Shown here: positions 17,546 through 26,700 of the stretch, piece after piece | How positions within the stretch are numbered: the first letter of the stretch is position 1 | How the letters are laid out: every line of letters starts with the position of its first letter | Origin: Neoactinobaculum massilliense | GTDB lineage: Bacteria > Actinomycetota > Actinomycetes > Actinomycetales > Actinomycetaceae | Reading direction: 5' to 3' | Assembly (NCBI RefSeq): GCF_900604955.1 | Contig: NZ_UWPE01000001.1 | Coordinates: 434,001 to 498,000, forward strand | Length of the DNA: 64,000 nt | Program-made: the position numbers and the translations under genes | The notes under the pieces: model-generated | The model's input: the letters and a program-made list of their open reading frames with translations, nothing else | Databases searched by the model: none | Told to the model about the DNA's origin: nothing

Positions 17546-17669
17546 AGCTCCAGCCTACCGGCCTGAGGGGTGGGATTCTTCGCCGCGGCTAGGATGAGCG
17601 GGTCAGTGCGCTGCGTGGCGGGCATGCACCCGCCCGGTATATACAGGGTTACCCCTGGAAGGAGAAACG

Positions 17670-18758
17670 GTGGCAAAGACTCGGGTGGCACTCATCTACG
17701 GTGGAGTGTCGGGGGAGCGCGGGGTTTCTCGGCTCACGGCTGCGTCCGTCATGCGTGCGATGGACGCGGAGAAGTACGAGGCGGTGCCGGTGGCGATTGC
17801 GCCGGACGGCACCTGGGTGCCCGGTGAAACCACCCCGGAGGCGCTAGAGGCCGGTGGGGTGGAGCGAGAGATCGAGCCCGGTGCCACCACCGTGCGGGTG
17901 GGATTTGGTCGGGATCGCGGTCTATTTCTTATCTCCGACGGCGAGGTGACAAACCTCAATGTGGACGTGGCCTTCCCGCTGGTTCATGGTCCGTTCGGCG
18001 AGGACGGCACCATGCAGGGACTGCTGGAGATGGCCGGAATTCCCTATGTGGGGGATGGCGTATTTGCTTCCGCAGCCGGGATGGATAAGGCCTACATGAA
18101 GGTGGTACTGGAGGGTGCCGGCATTCCCGTGGCGCCCTACGTGGTGGCGGAGCCGCACCGGTGGAACCGCGACAGTGAGGGTGTACTCCAGGAGGCGACG
18201 AAGCTCCAGCTGCCGCTCTATGTCAAGCCGGCTCGCGCCGGTTCTTCCATCGGCATTTCGCGTGTGGCTGACTTTGCGGATTTGCGCCGCGCGGTCGAGG
18301 AAGCCCGAAAGGTTGACCCGAAGGTGCTCATTGAAGAAGGCATTAAGGGACGCGAGATTGAATGTGCGGTGCTGCAGGGGCGGGGAGACGCCTCTGCTCG
18401 TGCATCCGTGCTGGGGGAGATTGTGCTGGGCGTGCAGTGGTATGACTTCTCCACGAAGTATCTGGCCACCGAGGGCTTCCGCATGGCTGTACCGGCGGAC
18501 GTTCCAGCGGAAACGGCCGCCGACATGCGAGACATGGCGGTGCGTGTATTCGAGGCGTTCGGTTGCGAGGGCATGACCCGGGTTGATTTCTTTCTCGCCG
18601 ACGACGGACGCATTTTTGTCAATGAGCACAATACGGTGCCCGGATTTACGGCGGTGTCCATGTATCCGGTGCTCTGGGAGCATACCGGGCTGCCCTATTC
18701 AGCGCTTATCGATGAACTGATTGAACTTGCCCTGGCTAAGCCGGCGGGGGTCCACTAG
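17670..18758 (+). CDS. ddl: D-alanine-D-alanine ligase
   Basis: A 362-residue ATP-grasp enzyme that makes D-Ala-D-Ala for peptidoglycan. Visible are the N-terminal GGVSGERGVS substrate loop, the KPARAGSSIGIS ATP-grasp segment, EGIKGREIECAVL, and the C-terminal metal-binding FFLADDGRIFVNEHNTVPGFT. The start is GTG with a strong GGAAGGAG site five bases upstream. Length and order fit the long DdlA-type actinobacterial enzymes. Confidence 0.95.
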   Translation: MAKTRVALIYGGVSGERGVSRLTAASVMRAMDAEKYEAVPVAIAPDGTWVPGETTPEALEAGGVEREIEPGATTVRVGFGRDRGLFLISDGEVTNLNVDVAFPLVHGPFGEDGTMQGLLEMAGIPYVGDGVFASAAGMDKAYMKVVLEGAGIPVAPYVVAEPHRWNRDSEGVLQEATKLQLPLYVKPARAGSSIGISRVADFADLRRAVEEARKVDPKVLIEEGIKGREIECAVLQGRGDASARASVLGEIVLGVQWYDFSTKYLATEGFRMAVPADVPAETAADMRDMAVRVFEAFGCEGMTRVDFFLADDGRIFVNEHNTVPGFTAVSMYPVLWEHTGLPYSALIDELIELALAKPAGVH

Positions 18759-18913
18759 GGGCGGGCGCAAACCGTAGGCGGATGCCGGCGGGGAGCGGCG
18801 GCGTCGTACATGTGAAGACGCACACGCTGGGAATGTTTTGCCTCCCCCGTGCGCTCTATGGGTGGTTGCGCATTCAACTACAGCGCGACGCGGATTAGAC
18901 GAGAGAAGAATTC

Positions 18914-19486
18914 ATGAAGATTGCATACATGGTGGGCGGGCTGTCCAAGGAATCGCACAATCAGGGTCTCGGCAAGTTCATCGCCGCGAATCCGCCGGAA
19001 GGCGTGGAGTTCGTGGAGCTGAACATCCGTGATCTGCCGCTTTACAACCGTGACTTTGATGCGGACTACCCGCAGGTAGCGCGCGACCTCAAGAACGCCG
19101 TGGAGGATGCCGACGGGCTGCTCATTATCACCCCGGAGCACAATCGCATGTACTCCGCCGCGATCGCAAACGCCCTCGAGTGGCTTTCGCGTCCGTGGGG
19201 CAAGGCCTCCCTCAAGCGTAAGCCCGTCTACATCGCCGGTACGGCCATGGGCCCGATCGGCACCGCCGTTGCTCAGGCGCACCTTCGCGCCACCGTTGGC
19301 TTCCAGGACGCGCTTGTCATGAACCAGCCGGAGCTGTACCTGGACTACACGAAGTTCGGTATCAACGCTGACGGCACCGTGGACAATGAGTCCACGCAGG
19401 AGTTCATCAAGGGCGCCATGGCCACGTTCGCCGCGTTCATCACTGAGCACGGCAACAAGGACCAGCAGACCCGCTCGGAGATGTAG
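18914..19486 (+). CDS. NADPH-dependent FMN reductase / quinone reductase-like flavoprotein
   Basis: A 190-residue flavodoxin-like protein. The N-terminal phosphate-binding loop (VGGLSKESHNQGLGK) and TPEHNRMYSAAIANALEWL match the ChrR/YieF/azoreductase group, which binds FMN and uses NAD(P)H to reduce quinones, flavins or metals. Its usual role is protection against redox-cycling compounds. It forms its own unit, with a terminator directly downstream. The usual tyrosine of TPEYN is histidine here. Confidence 0.85.
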   Translation: MKIAYMVGGLSKESHNQGLGKFIAANPPEGVEFVELNIRDLPLYNRDFDADYPQVARDLKNAVEDADGLLIITPEHNRMYSAAIANALEWLSRPWGKASLKRKPVYIAGTAMGPIGTAVAQAHLRATVGFQDALVMNQPELYLDYTKFGINADGTVDNESTQEFIKGAMATFAAFITEHGNKDQQTRSEM

Positions 19487-19511
19487 TTCGCGCGCATCCG
19501 CCGAATCTTTG

Positions 19512-19538
19512 ACCGCAGCCTTCGGGCTGCGGTTTTTT
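19512..19538 (+). terminator. Rho-independent terminator of the FMN reductase gene
   Basis: CCGCAGCC-TTCG-GGCTGCGG followed by TTTTTT: a stable 8-bp stem with a UUCG tetraloop. Confidence 0.95.
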
Positions 19539-19613
19539 ATGCCTCGTAGAGGGATACGGTGGTGCATTGGGGCGGGGCGAGGCGCAATCGGATTCTTCGA
19601 GGACGGCTGTAAC

Positions 19614-19701
19614 GTGTGCTCTCGCTCGCGCGGGTCCGGCATCCTGCGCGTACACCACTACCTTGTCCACTTTTGTGTGCTCTCGCTCGCGCGGGTACGG
19701 C
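19614..19701 (+). repeat. 27-bp direct repeat, two copies 61 bp apart, upstream of thiL
   Basis: Both copies begin GTGTGCTCTCGCTCGCGCGG and run 27 bp (19614-19640 and 19675-19701), differing at one base. The space between them is unrelated. The second copy ends about 23 bp before the preferred thiL start, so the pair lies in the presumed promoter/leader. Confidence 0.8.
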
Positions 19702-19724
19702 GTGAGATGATGGAGGGCGTGCTT

Positions 19725-20738
19725 GTGCGTGAAATGTCCGAGGATGAAATTCTTTCCTGTGTGGTGCCATTGCTGCCGTGCGGGCGGCATACAACGGTGC
19801 CGAATGGTGATGATTCGGCGGTGCTGGACACCCCGGACGGGCGCGTCACCGTGTCCACGGACATGCTGGTGGAAGGTATTCACTTCCGGCGGGACTGGTC
19901 CAGCGGCGAGGATGTGGGCTGGCGTGCAGCGATGCAGAATATCGCCGACGCCGTGGCAATGGGTGCCGCGCCCGTCAGCCTGGTGGTTTCCTTTGAGCTG
20001 CCGGGCGACCTCCCCGTCGAATGGGTGGAGGGGTTGGCGCGGGGCATTGCGGCGGCGTGCAGATCCTGCGGTTGCGGGGTAGACGGCGGCGATCTGGTGG
20101 CCGGGCGTGCGGTGGCCATTGGCGTCACGATCCTCGGGGACCTTGAGGGGCGGGTGCCGCTGCAGCGCTCTGGCGCTCAACCCGGGCAGCCTCTCATTCA
20201 CGCCGGTGTGCTCGGTCACTCCATGGCCGGCCTCGAGCTGCTGCAGCGGGGCTTTGCGCCCGCAGCCGGCTTCCCGGATGCCGAGACCGTGTTCATCGAT
20301 GATTTTCGCCGGCCTAAGCCCCCGGTTGCCGCGGCGCTGCGTGCGGCCGCCGAAGGGCGTATCGCCTCATTCATGGACGTGTCCGACGGGCTAGTGCGGG
20401 ATTGCACGCGGCTGGCCAAAGCCAGCGGTGTATGGATCGATATTGATACGGATCTACTTCACGACGACGCCCAGGCGCTCATTGAACCCGCACGTCACCT
20501 CGGCATGAGTGATCCTTGGGGTTGGGCGTACCGAACCGTGCTGAGCGGGGGAGAGGATCATGGGTTCCTCGGTACGCTCGACGTGCCGGCCGAACGCGCC
20601 TGGGGGCCTGGACGCGGCCAGCTTCCGGACGGATTCCGCCGCATTGGCATTGTGCGGGATCGCGTGGCGGGTGGGAGAGTCACGCTCGATGGGCACGACG
20701 CCGTGGGCTTGGGTGGCTGGGATCACTTCGCGCGGTAG
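19725..20738 (+). CDS. thiL: Thiamine-monophosphate kinase
   Basis: A 337-residue AIRS-family kinase that converts TMP to the cofactor TPP. Signature segments are GDDSAVL, DMLVEGIHFRRDW, VDGGDLVAG and MDVSDGLVRDC, the Mg-ATP and TMP binding aspartates. A GGAGGG site seven bases upstream supports the GTG at 19725. ATGs at 19707 and 19710 are in frame but lack a proper site. The gene falls at its usual actinobacterial position between ddl and rpmB/recG. Confidence 0.9.
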   Translation: MREMSEDEILSCVVPLLPCGRHTTVPNGDDSAVLDTPDGRVTVSTDMLVEGIHFRRDWSSGEDVGWRAAMQNIADAVAMGAAPVSLVVSFELPGDLPVEWVEGLARGIAAACRSCGCGVDGGDLVAGRAVAIGVTILGDLEGRVPLQRSGAQPGQPLIHAGVLGHSMAGLELLQRGFAPAAGFPDAETVFIDDFRRPKPPVAAALRAAAEGRIASFMDVSDGLVRDCTRLAKASGVWIDIDTDLLHDDAQALIEPARHLGMSDPWGWAYRTVLSGGEDHGFLGTLDVPAERAWGPGRGQLPDGFRRIGIVRDRVAGGRVTLDGHDAVGLGGWDHFAR

Positions 20739-20807
20739 TGCTGGGTTCGTGCGGTAATAGCGGGCCCGCTTCCGTGCATGTCGCGCTAGAGTTTCCGCCC
20801 TTTTCTG

Positions 20808-20876
20808 GTTTGAAGGCCTTTAGTGTTGTTGTCGGGGTGCTAATACACCTTCAAAGTGCATTAAAGGCCTTTAAAG
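20808..20876. repeat. AT-rich island with repeated AAGGCCTTTA, including a 14-bp perfect palindrome
   Basis: TTAAAGGCCTTTAA (20861-20874) is perfectly self-complementary, and a second AAGGCCTTTA starts at 20813. The segment is markedly AT-richer than its surroundings and lies between the convergent ends of thiL and rpmB. No ORF or T-run is associated, and its role is unknown. Confidence 0.6.
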
Positions 20877-20925
20877 CGTGGACGAGCGAATGAACGGGAG
20901 AGAGGGCAGCCCGGGTTTGGCGCAC

Positions 20926-20956
20926 AAAAAGGGCGCGCCCGAAGGCGCGCCCTTTT
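20926..20956 (-). terminator. Rho-independent terminator of rpmB
   Basis: Read on the minus strand: GGGCGCGCC, loop TTCG, then GGCGCGCCC and TTTTT, starting about 12 bases past the rpmB stop. The run of A before the stem would also serve the opposite direction. Confidence 0.93.
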
Positions 20957-20967
20957 CATATTAAAAG

Positions 20968-21165
20968 TTACGCAACAGCGCGACGCTGCACCTTGCCAGC
21001 CTTGAGGCAGGACGTGCAAACGTTGAGACGCTTGGGCGCACCATTCACGGTGGTACGCACATGCTGGATATTCGGATTCCAGCGGCGGTTCGTGCGGCGG
21101 TGGGAGTGAGAGACGCTCTTCCCGAAGCTCGGACGCTTGCCGCAGATGTCACACACAGAGGCCAC
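20968..21165 (-). CDS. rpmB: 50S ribosomal protein L28 (zinc-ribbon form)
   Basis: A 65-residue L28. It opens [20 protein letters not shown] and carries CDIC plus CTSC, so this is the zinc-binding (C+) version. It has its own terminator and is divergent from recG. In many relatives rpmB and recG point the same way with a DAK-domain gene between; here rpmB is inverted and that gene is absent. Confidence 0.96.
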   Translation of the reverse strand: MASVCDICGKRPSFGKSVSHSHRRTNRRWNPNIQHVRTTVNGAPKRLNVCTSCLKAGKVQRRAVA

Positions 21166-21397
21166 GGTTTACTCCTTCTAAGCTTTCCCTCGCCCGGACT
21201 TCCCGGCGAGCAACCCTGCGATTCTAGCGCGGTCAAGTGAAGATGCGCCACCCATGGCGGGTGGTGTTCGGCACGCTGGCATAACCGGCCCGGCCCGTGC
21301 GCCCGCCACGTGTCGGAGCGGGCGGCTAGGATCCGTGCAGAGGAGGTTAGGGACAACTGCGCTTGGTGCGCCGCTGTTGGGCCGGAAGGAGGCGCAT

Positions 21398-23617
21398 ATG
21401 GATGCCGTTGCGAGTGATGCGTGGACGGCGCGAACCACCCCACTTGCGCACCTCTTGGGTAAACGGACAGCGGCGCAGCTGGAACGCCTGGGCCTCCATA
21501 CGGCGGAGGATCTGGCGCTTGATTTCCCATTCCGCTACACGCGTCGCGGTGAGCTTATGCCCATCGCCGGTGTGCGCGAAGGCGAAGCGGTAACAGTGGT
21601 GGCGCGCGTGCTGGATGCCAGTATGCGCCCCATGCATCAGCGCCGTGGCTTCATCCTGAATGTGTCCGTCACGGACGGAACCCAAGCGCTTGAACTGACA
21701 TTTTTCGGTAGAAATCCGCGGCCTCTCAAATTCCACGAATCACGCCTTCAGCCGGGCGTCATAGCCACGTTTTCTGGCACCGTGGGCTCCTATCGCGGTG
21801 AACTTCAGCTTACCCACCCCGATTACGAGCTGGTGGAGGAGCCCGGCGCTGTGGATGCGGAGCGTCTGGCCCAGCCGATAGGTATCTACCACGGCACGGA
21901 AAAGCTGCCTTCCTGGAAAGTCGCGAAGGCGGTGGCCACCGTGCTGCCTACGCTCTCAGCGCAGGATTTCCCGGATCCGCTCCCTGCCACGTATCGGGCG
22001 GATCACGAACTTCCCGAGCTATTTGAGGCGATCTGTACACTTCACCGGCCGGAGTCAGATGAGGCCTGGCAGCGGGCACAGCGCCGATTCAAGCATGAAG
22101 AAGCCTTCGTACTGCAGGCCGCCCTGGCCACCCGAGCGGAACAGGTGAAAGCGAGGGCCGCCACCGCGTTCCCGGTTCACCCGGGCGGATTGGTTGATCG
22201 GTTCGATGCCGCCCTTCCGTTCACCCTCACGGCCGGTCAGCGCAGGGTGGGTGCAGAGATCAGTGATGACCTCGCCTCGACCCGTCCTATGCAGCGGCTC
22301 CTGCAGGGGGATGTGGGTTCCGGTAAAACGGTGGTGGCCCTGCGCGCCATGCTTCAGGTGCTGGACGGTGGGGGCCAGGCTGCCCTGCTGGCGCCCACGG
22401 AGGTGCTGGCTTACCAGCATCTGGACACGATTCGCAAGCTGCTCGGCCCGCTCGAATGGGGCGCAGGTCCGGATGGGGTGCGGGTAGAAATCCTGACGGG
22501 ATCACTCGCCGCTTCCCAGCGTCGCACCACGCTCGCGCACTTGGCCGGCGGGACGCCCGCGATCGTCGTCGGCACACACGCACTTCTCTCCGACGCCGTT
22601 CAACTCCCCTACCTTGGGCTCGCCGTTATTGATGAGCAACATCGCTTCGGCGTGGATCAACGCGCCCAATTTTCCCGCGGCGCCCACACGCTTGTCATGA
22701 CGGCCACGCCCATCCCGCGCACCATCGCCATGAGCGCATTTGGTGATCTCGACGTGTCCACGCTCACGGAACTGCCGGCCGGCCGCACCGGGGTCACCAC
22801 CACGATCGTGCCCGCCTTCAAGCGTGCCTGGATGGACCGGGTATGGGAGCGCGCGGCGGAGGAGGTGCGCGGAGGTAGCCGCGTGTTCGTCGTGTGCCCG
22901 CGGATTAGCGATGACCGGGGCTCGGAACAGGGGAGCAGTACTCTGGTGGGTGACGCCGCGTCTGATTCCGCTAGCGGCGTGTTGTTCGACGACGCCGATG
23001 CCGCGTCTCTTGCGTCCGTTGAGGGGGTGTCAGGCTTCCTGCGCACGCTCCCCGCATTGGCTGGGATCGGTGTTGGTGTGCTGCACGGCCGCATGTCTGC
23101 CGAGGAGAAGACCGCGCAGATGGAGCGATTTGTGAGCGGCGTTGAACCCGTGCTCGTCTCCACCACGGTGATTGAAGTGGGAGTGGACGTGCCGGATGCC
23201 ACGCTCATGGTGATTATGGATGCAGATTTCTTCGGCCTCTCCCAGCTCCACCAGCTGCGCGGTCGGATTGGACGCGGGGTGAAACCGGGGCTCTGCCTGG
23301 CGGTGACTCGTTCGGCCGCCTCCACCCTGGCCGGTCAGCGTCTCGCGGCCTTCGCGGCCACGGCGGACGGATTCAAGCTGGCGGAGAAGGACCTGGAGTT
23401 GCGCAGTGAGGGAGACGTGCTGGGTAGCAGTCAATCCGGCACCGGCTCCCACCTGCATTTTCTCTCCGTCCGAAAAGACGAAGAAATCATTGCAACGGCG
23501 CGGGAAGCCGCCCGGACGCTGGTTGGGGAAGATCCTGCCCTCGTCTCCCAGCCCGCGCTGGCGGAGGCCGTGGCGCGCCTGGATACTGAACGCGCTGAGT
23601 ATATGGAGAAGGACTAA
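21398..23617 (+). CDS. recG: ATP-dependent DNA helicase RecG
   Basis: A 739-residue superfamily 2 helicase that reverses stalled forks and migrates Holliday junctions. It has an N-terminal OB-fold wedge domain, Walker A GDVGSGKT (304-311), Walker B-like DEQH (412-415), motif III TATPIPRT, and motif VI QLRGRIGRG. The start has an excellent GGAAGGAGG site; upstream in-frame ATGs do not. The stop overlaps rsmD by one base, beginning a tightly packed cluster recG-rsmD-coaD-sepIVA. Confidence 0.96.
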   Translation: MDAVASDAWTARTTPLAHLLGKRTAAQLERLGLHTAEDLALDFPFRYTRRGELMPIAGVREGEAVTVVARVLDASMRPMHQRRGFILNVSVTDGTQALELTFFGRNPRPLKFHESRLQPGVIATFSGTVGSYRGELQLTHPDYELVEEPGAVDAERLAQPIGIYHGTEKLPSWKVAKAVATVLPTLSAQDFPDPLPATYRADHELPELFEAICTLHRPESDEAWQRAQRRFKHEEAFVLQAALATRAEQVKARAATAFPVHPGGLVDRFDAALPFTLTAGQRRVGAEISDDLASTRPMQRLLQGDVGSGKTVVALRAMLQVLDGGGQAALLAPTEVLAYQHLDTIRKLLGPLEWGAGPDGVRVEILTGSLAASQRRTTLAHLAGGTPAIVVGTHALLSDAVQLPYLGLAVIDEQHRFGVDQRAQFSRGAHTLVMTATPIPRTIAMSAFGDLDVSTLTELPAGRTGVTTTIVPAFKRAWMDRVWERAAEEVRGGSRVFVVCPRISDDRGSEQGSSTLVGDAASDSASGVLFDDADAASLASVEGVSGFLRTLPALAGIGVGVLHGRMSAEEKTAQMERFVSGVEPVLVSTTVIEVGVDVPDATLMVIMDADFFGLSQLHQLRGRIGRGVKPGLCLAVTRSAASTLAGQRLAAFAATADGFKLAEKDLELRSEGDVLGSSQSGTGSHLHFLSVRKDEEIIATAREAARTLVGEDPALVSQPALAEAVARLDTERAEYMEKD

Positions 23618-24174
23618 TGACCAGAATTGTGGCCGGTAGCGCCAAGGGTGTCACCCTGCGGGTACCCAGGTCCGGAACTCGGCCCACCTCGGAGAAAGTG
23701 CGCGAAGCGCTGGTGGGTTCCCTCGAGCACCGGGGCTATATCTCAGGATGCCGGGTGGCTGACCTATTTGCCGGCTCGGGAGCGGTGGCACTCGAGGCCA
23801 AAAGTCGGGGCGCTGCCGCCGTGGTGGCCGTGGAGGCCGCGCGCCAAGCCGCGGATGTGATTCATGCCAACGCTCGCGCAACGGGCCTGGATATTGCCAT
23901 TAGGCGCGAAAAGGCAGAGACCTGGGCGGCCGGATACAGCGGGGCGGCCTTCGATCTCATCTTCCTCGACCCGCCCTACGCCTATCCCGAGGCTAAGCTC
24001 GCCGCCCTACTCGCCGCTCTGGGCGAGCACCTCGAGGCCGATGGCGCCGTCGTCGTCGAACGGGATTCGCATTCCCCCGAACCCACCTGGCCCACTGGAT
24101 GGGAGCTACTGGACGCCCGCAGTTTCGGGGATACACGCGTGTGGACGGCGCGACCGGATAGGGTGGAGGCATGA
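23617..24174 (+). CDS. rsmD: 16S rRNA (guanine(966)-N2)-methyltransferase
   Basis: A 185-residue SAM-dependent methyltransferase acting on G966 of 16S rRNA during 30S assembly. Seen: the SAM-binding DLFAGSGAVALEAKSRG and the catalytic FLDPPY. The start overlaps the recG stop (TAATG), and the end overlaps coaD by four bases, so translation is coupled on both sides. Confidence 0.95.
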   Translation: MTRIVAGSAKGVTLRVPRSGTRPTSEKVREALVGSLEHRGYISGCRVADLFAGSGAVALEAKSRGAAAVVAVEAARQAADVIHANARATGLDIAIRREKAETWAAGYSGAAFDLIFLDPPYAYPEAKLAALLAALGEHLEADGAVVVERDSHSPEPTWPTGWELLDARSFGDTRVWTARPDRVEA

Positions 24175-24644
24175 CAATTGCCGTGTGCCCGGGCTCGTTT
24201 GACCCGGTAACCTATGGCCACCTCGACGTATTTGCGCGCGCGGCCAAAATGTTTGACCAGGTGATCGCGCTGGTGGGTGTTAACGCATCCAAGCAGGCTC
24301 TGTTTAGTGCTGAGGAACGGGTGCGGCTCATCACCGAATGTTTACCCGAAGGCAGTAACGTGCGGGCGGACGCCACGGACGGCCTGGTAGTGGACTACTG
24401 CGTGAATGTGGGTGCCACCGCCATCGTTAAGGGGCTGCGCGGCGGCGCGGACCTGGCCGATGAGCGCTCCATGGCCCTCCTCAACCGGGAACTCACGGGC
24501 ATTGACACCGTCTTTGTGCTGGGGGATGCGAGGCTGGAACACGTGGCCTCCTCCCTGGTCAAGGATGTGGCCCGTCACGGTGGCAATATTGATTCATTCG
24601 TTCCTCCCGCCGTGGCGCGGGCGCTAAAGAAGGAGTTCCAGTGA
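24171..24644 (+). CDS. coaD: Phosphopantetheine adenylyltransferase
   Basis: A 157-residue nucleotidyltransferase making dephospho-CoA from 4'-phosphopantetheine and ATP. The N-terminal PGSFDPVTYGHLD includes the TxGH motif. GLRGGADLADE and SSLVKDVARHGG fit the family. It overlaps rsmD by an ATGA and the following gene by a GTGA. Confidence 0.97.
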   Translation: MTIAVCPGSFDPVTYGHLDVFARAAKMFDQVIALVGVNASKQALFSAEERVRLITECLPEGSNVRADATDGLVVDYCVNVGATAIVKGLRGGADLADERSMALLNRELTGIDTVFVLGDARLEHVASSLVKDVARHGGNIDSFVPPAVARALKKEFQ

Positions 24645-25225
24645 GTGAGAACGCCAACATTGATTCCGTGGTGGACATTCTGGACCAGATCATTGATCTG
24701 GTGAGTAACGCGCGCGGCGTACCCATGTCCGCCTCCGTGATTGTCAATAAGTCGGAGTTATTGGACCTGGCGCAGGCGGCCCGGGACCAGGTACCCGCGC
24801 AGGTGGTGCGGGCTGACGGCGTGCTTGCCTCCCTTGACAAGGTGCGGGGTGAGGCGGAGGCGAACGCCGCTGAGATTCGGAGTAATGCGCAGGCGGAGGC
24901 CGAACGAATTGTGGCCGAGGCGCGTGCGCGTGCGGGGCGGCTGACCTCGGCGGACGCCATTACGGTGGCCGCTCGCTCCGAAGCACAGCGCATCACCGAT
25001 GAAGCGAAGGGACAGGCGGAGGCGCTGCGTGCCGGAGCGGACAAGTATGCGGATGATACGCTGGCGGATCTTGAGGTGCGAGTAAGCGCGCTGGGCCGGG
25101 ACATCACGGACCTTGATCGGAAGGTATGGACCCATGTGGATGCCGCCCTTCACCAGATCACGTCGGGCCGCGACGTGTTGGCCGGGCGTGGACAGGAGGA
25201 GCCCGACGAGGAGCCGGCACAGTAG
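24641..25225 (+). CDS. DivIVA-like coiled-coil protein (SepIVA-like)
   Basis: A 194-residue protein with an N-terminal globular start (SVVDILDQIIDLVSNARGVPMS) and a long coiled coil rich in Ala/Glu/Arg (about 65-165). In mycobacteria the gene next to coaD encodes SepIVA, a DivIVA-domain protein for septation and intracellular membrane organisation. Position and composition match that protein. The GTG start overlaps the coaD stop. The acidic C-terminal tail is probably disordered. Confidence 0.75.
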   Translation: MSENANIDSVVDILDQIIDLVSNARGVPMSASVIVNKSELLDLAQAARDQVPAQVVRADGVLASLDKVRGEAEANAAEIRSNAQAEAERIVAEARARAGRLTSADAITVAARSEAQRITDEAKGQAEALRAGADKYADDTLADLEVRVSALGRDITDLDRKVWTHVDAALHQITSGRDVLAGRGQEEPDEEPAQ

Positions 25226-25400
25226 CGTGCACCGTCACCCGCGGGTCACTATCGGTGGACCGGCCGGCAGGCATTATGATGGGCCGGCTGTATTGCGGTG
25301 GCCGATCGGTTGAACCCGAACAGGACGCTAATCCGGCGGCGTAGTAGTGCCGGAGCAAAAACTTACGGCGGGGCGCGGCCTCGGCCGGAAAGGGGAGCAC

Positions 25401-25958
25401 ATGGAACAGCTCACCGTGACACTTGTGGATCTGCCACGCGCAGACGGTAGCAGGAAGCACGTGGATATTGATGCGCCGGCGCCCGCGAACCTGGGGGCCG
25501 AGCTTATCGGCGTTCCGGAGGGCACGTCCATGCACGTGGTAGCCGATCTGGTTGCCGTGGAGGGCGGCGTATATGTGACCGGCACCGTGGAAGCCACCGT
25601 AGAGGGGCAGTGCTCGCGCTGTCTGCGTGAGATTCGCGAGGACGTGGTGCGGGAGATTTCGGATCTCGCGTACTATCCCGCGCACCGGGAAAAGCTCATT
25701 GCTCAGGGCGATGACGACGCCGAGGATCACGCGGTCATCTCGGGCGAGGAACTGGATTTGGAGCCCATTATTCGCGATGCCGTGGTGCTCGGCCTCCCGT
25801 TCCGGCCGCTGTGCCGCCCCGATTGCGCGGGACTGTGCCCCGTGTGTGGGGAGCGCCTTGATGATCTTCCGGCGGACCACCACCATGATGTGACGCCACT
25901 ACAATCAGACATTCTGGACCAGCTGGAGGCCCAGCTTCGGGAGGATACAGATGAGTGA
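25401..25958 (+). CDS. yceD: YceD/DUF177 family protein
   Basis: A 185-residue DUF177 protein. Its family is linked to 23S rRNA and L32 accumulation in other organisms. The central CSRCLREI segment and a C-terminal CRPDCAGLCPVCGERL cysteine cluster (probable zinc site) are diagnostic. A GGGGAG site supports ATG 25401 over the upstream in-frame GTG at 25347. In most Actinobacteria rpmF (L32) follows; here rnc begins eight bases before this gene ends, so rpmF is missing from its normal slot. Confidence 0.9.
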   Translation: MEQLTVTLVDLPRADGSRKHVDIDAPAPANLGAELIGVPEGTSMHVVADLVAVEGGVYVTGTVEATVEGQCSRCLREIREDVVREISDLAYYPAHREKLIAQGDDDAEDHAVISGEELDLEPIIRDAVVLGLPFRPLCRPDCAGLCPVCGERLDDLPADHHHDVTPLQSDILDQLEAQLREDTDE

Positions 25959-26700
25959 TCGCGAACTACTGGAACGCTGGGGCGCGGAGATTTCCCACCC
26001 GCTACTGCGGCGCGCCCTGACGCACCGGTCTTTCGCCTATGAACACGATGAGCCGCATAACGAGCGCTTGGAATTTCTTGGAGATTCCGTGCTAGGACTC
26101 ATCATTGCGGAGAAAGTATTCCGGGAATTCCCGCACGCCACCGAGGGTGATATGTCCCGGATGAAAACCTACGCGGTGTCGGAGAAGGCACTCGCGGATG
26201 TGGCGCGAGCGCTTGACCTGGGGCCGTTTATCCGGCTGGGTAAAGGGGAAAAGCAGAGCGGCGGGGACAGGAAAGATTCAATCCTCTCCGACACCGTCGA
26301 ATCGCTCATAGCGGCCACCTACCTGGAGAACGGCATGGAGGTGGCGCGCCGCGTTGTGGATCGGCTCCTCAACCAGAAGATCCAGGACGCCTCCGTGCTG
26401 GGGCCGAACCTCGATTGGCAGACATCCTTTGAAGAGCGGGCTCACGCCAGGGGCATGGAGGGCACGCTCGAATTCGACATCACCTCCCGGGGACCGGATC
26501 ATGCCCGCGTGTTCACCGCCGTGGCGCACATGGGTGGCCGCACGTGGGGTAGCGGTGAGGGCACCTCGCAGAAGCATGCGCGTCACAAGGCGGCGGAAGC
26601 TTCGTTCCGGCTCATTGCGGCCGAGGACGCCGCCGCAGTCGAGGATGCCGCCGCGGGGAAGGATGCACCGGCTACGGACGGTCAGCACGGAGGCGACTAG
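25951..26700 (+). CDS. rnc: Ribonuclease III
   Basis: A 249-residue dsRNA endonuclease for rRNA processing. The nuclease signature NERLEFLGDSVLG holds Glu41 and Asp45. Asp114 and Glu117 in SDTVESLIAATYLE complete the metal site. The C-terminal dsRNA-binding domain ends with KHARHKAAEASF. A short Ala/Asp-rich tail extends beyond the usual end. It overlaps yceD, and mutM begins on the next base after the stop. Confidence 0.97.
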   Translation: MSDRELLERWGAEISHPLLRRALTHRSFAYEHDEPHNERLEFLGDSVLGLIIAEKVFREFPHATEGDMSRMKTYAVSEKALADVARALDLGPFIRLGKGEKQSGGDRKDSILSDTVESLIAATYLENGMEVARRVVDRLLNQKIQDASVLGPNLDWQTSFEERAHARGMEGTLEFDITSRGPDHARVFTAVAHMGGRTWGSGEGTSQKHARHKAAEASFRLIAAEDAAAVEDAAAGKDAPATDGQHGGD

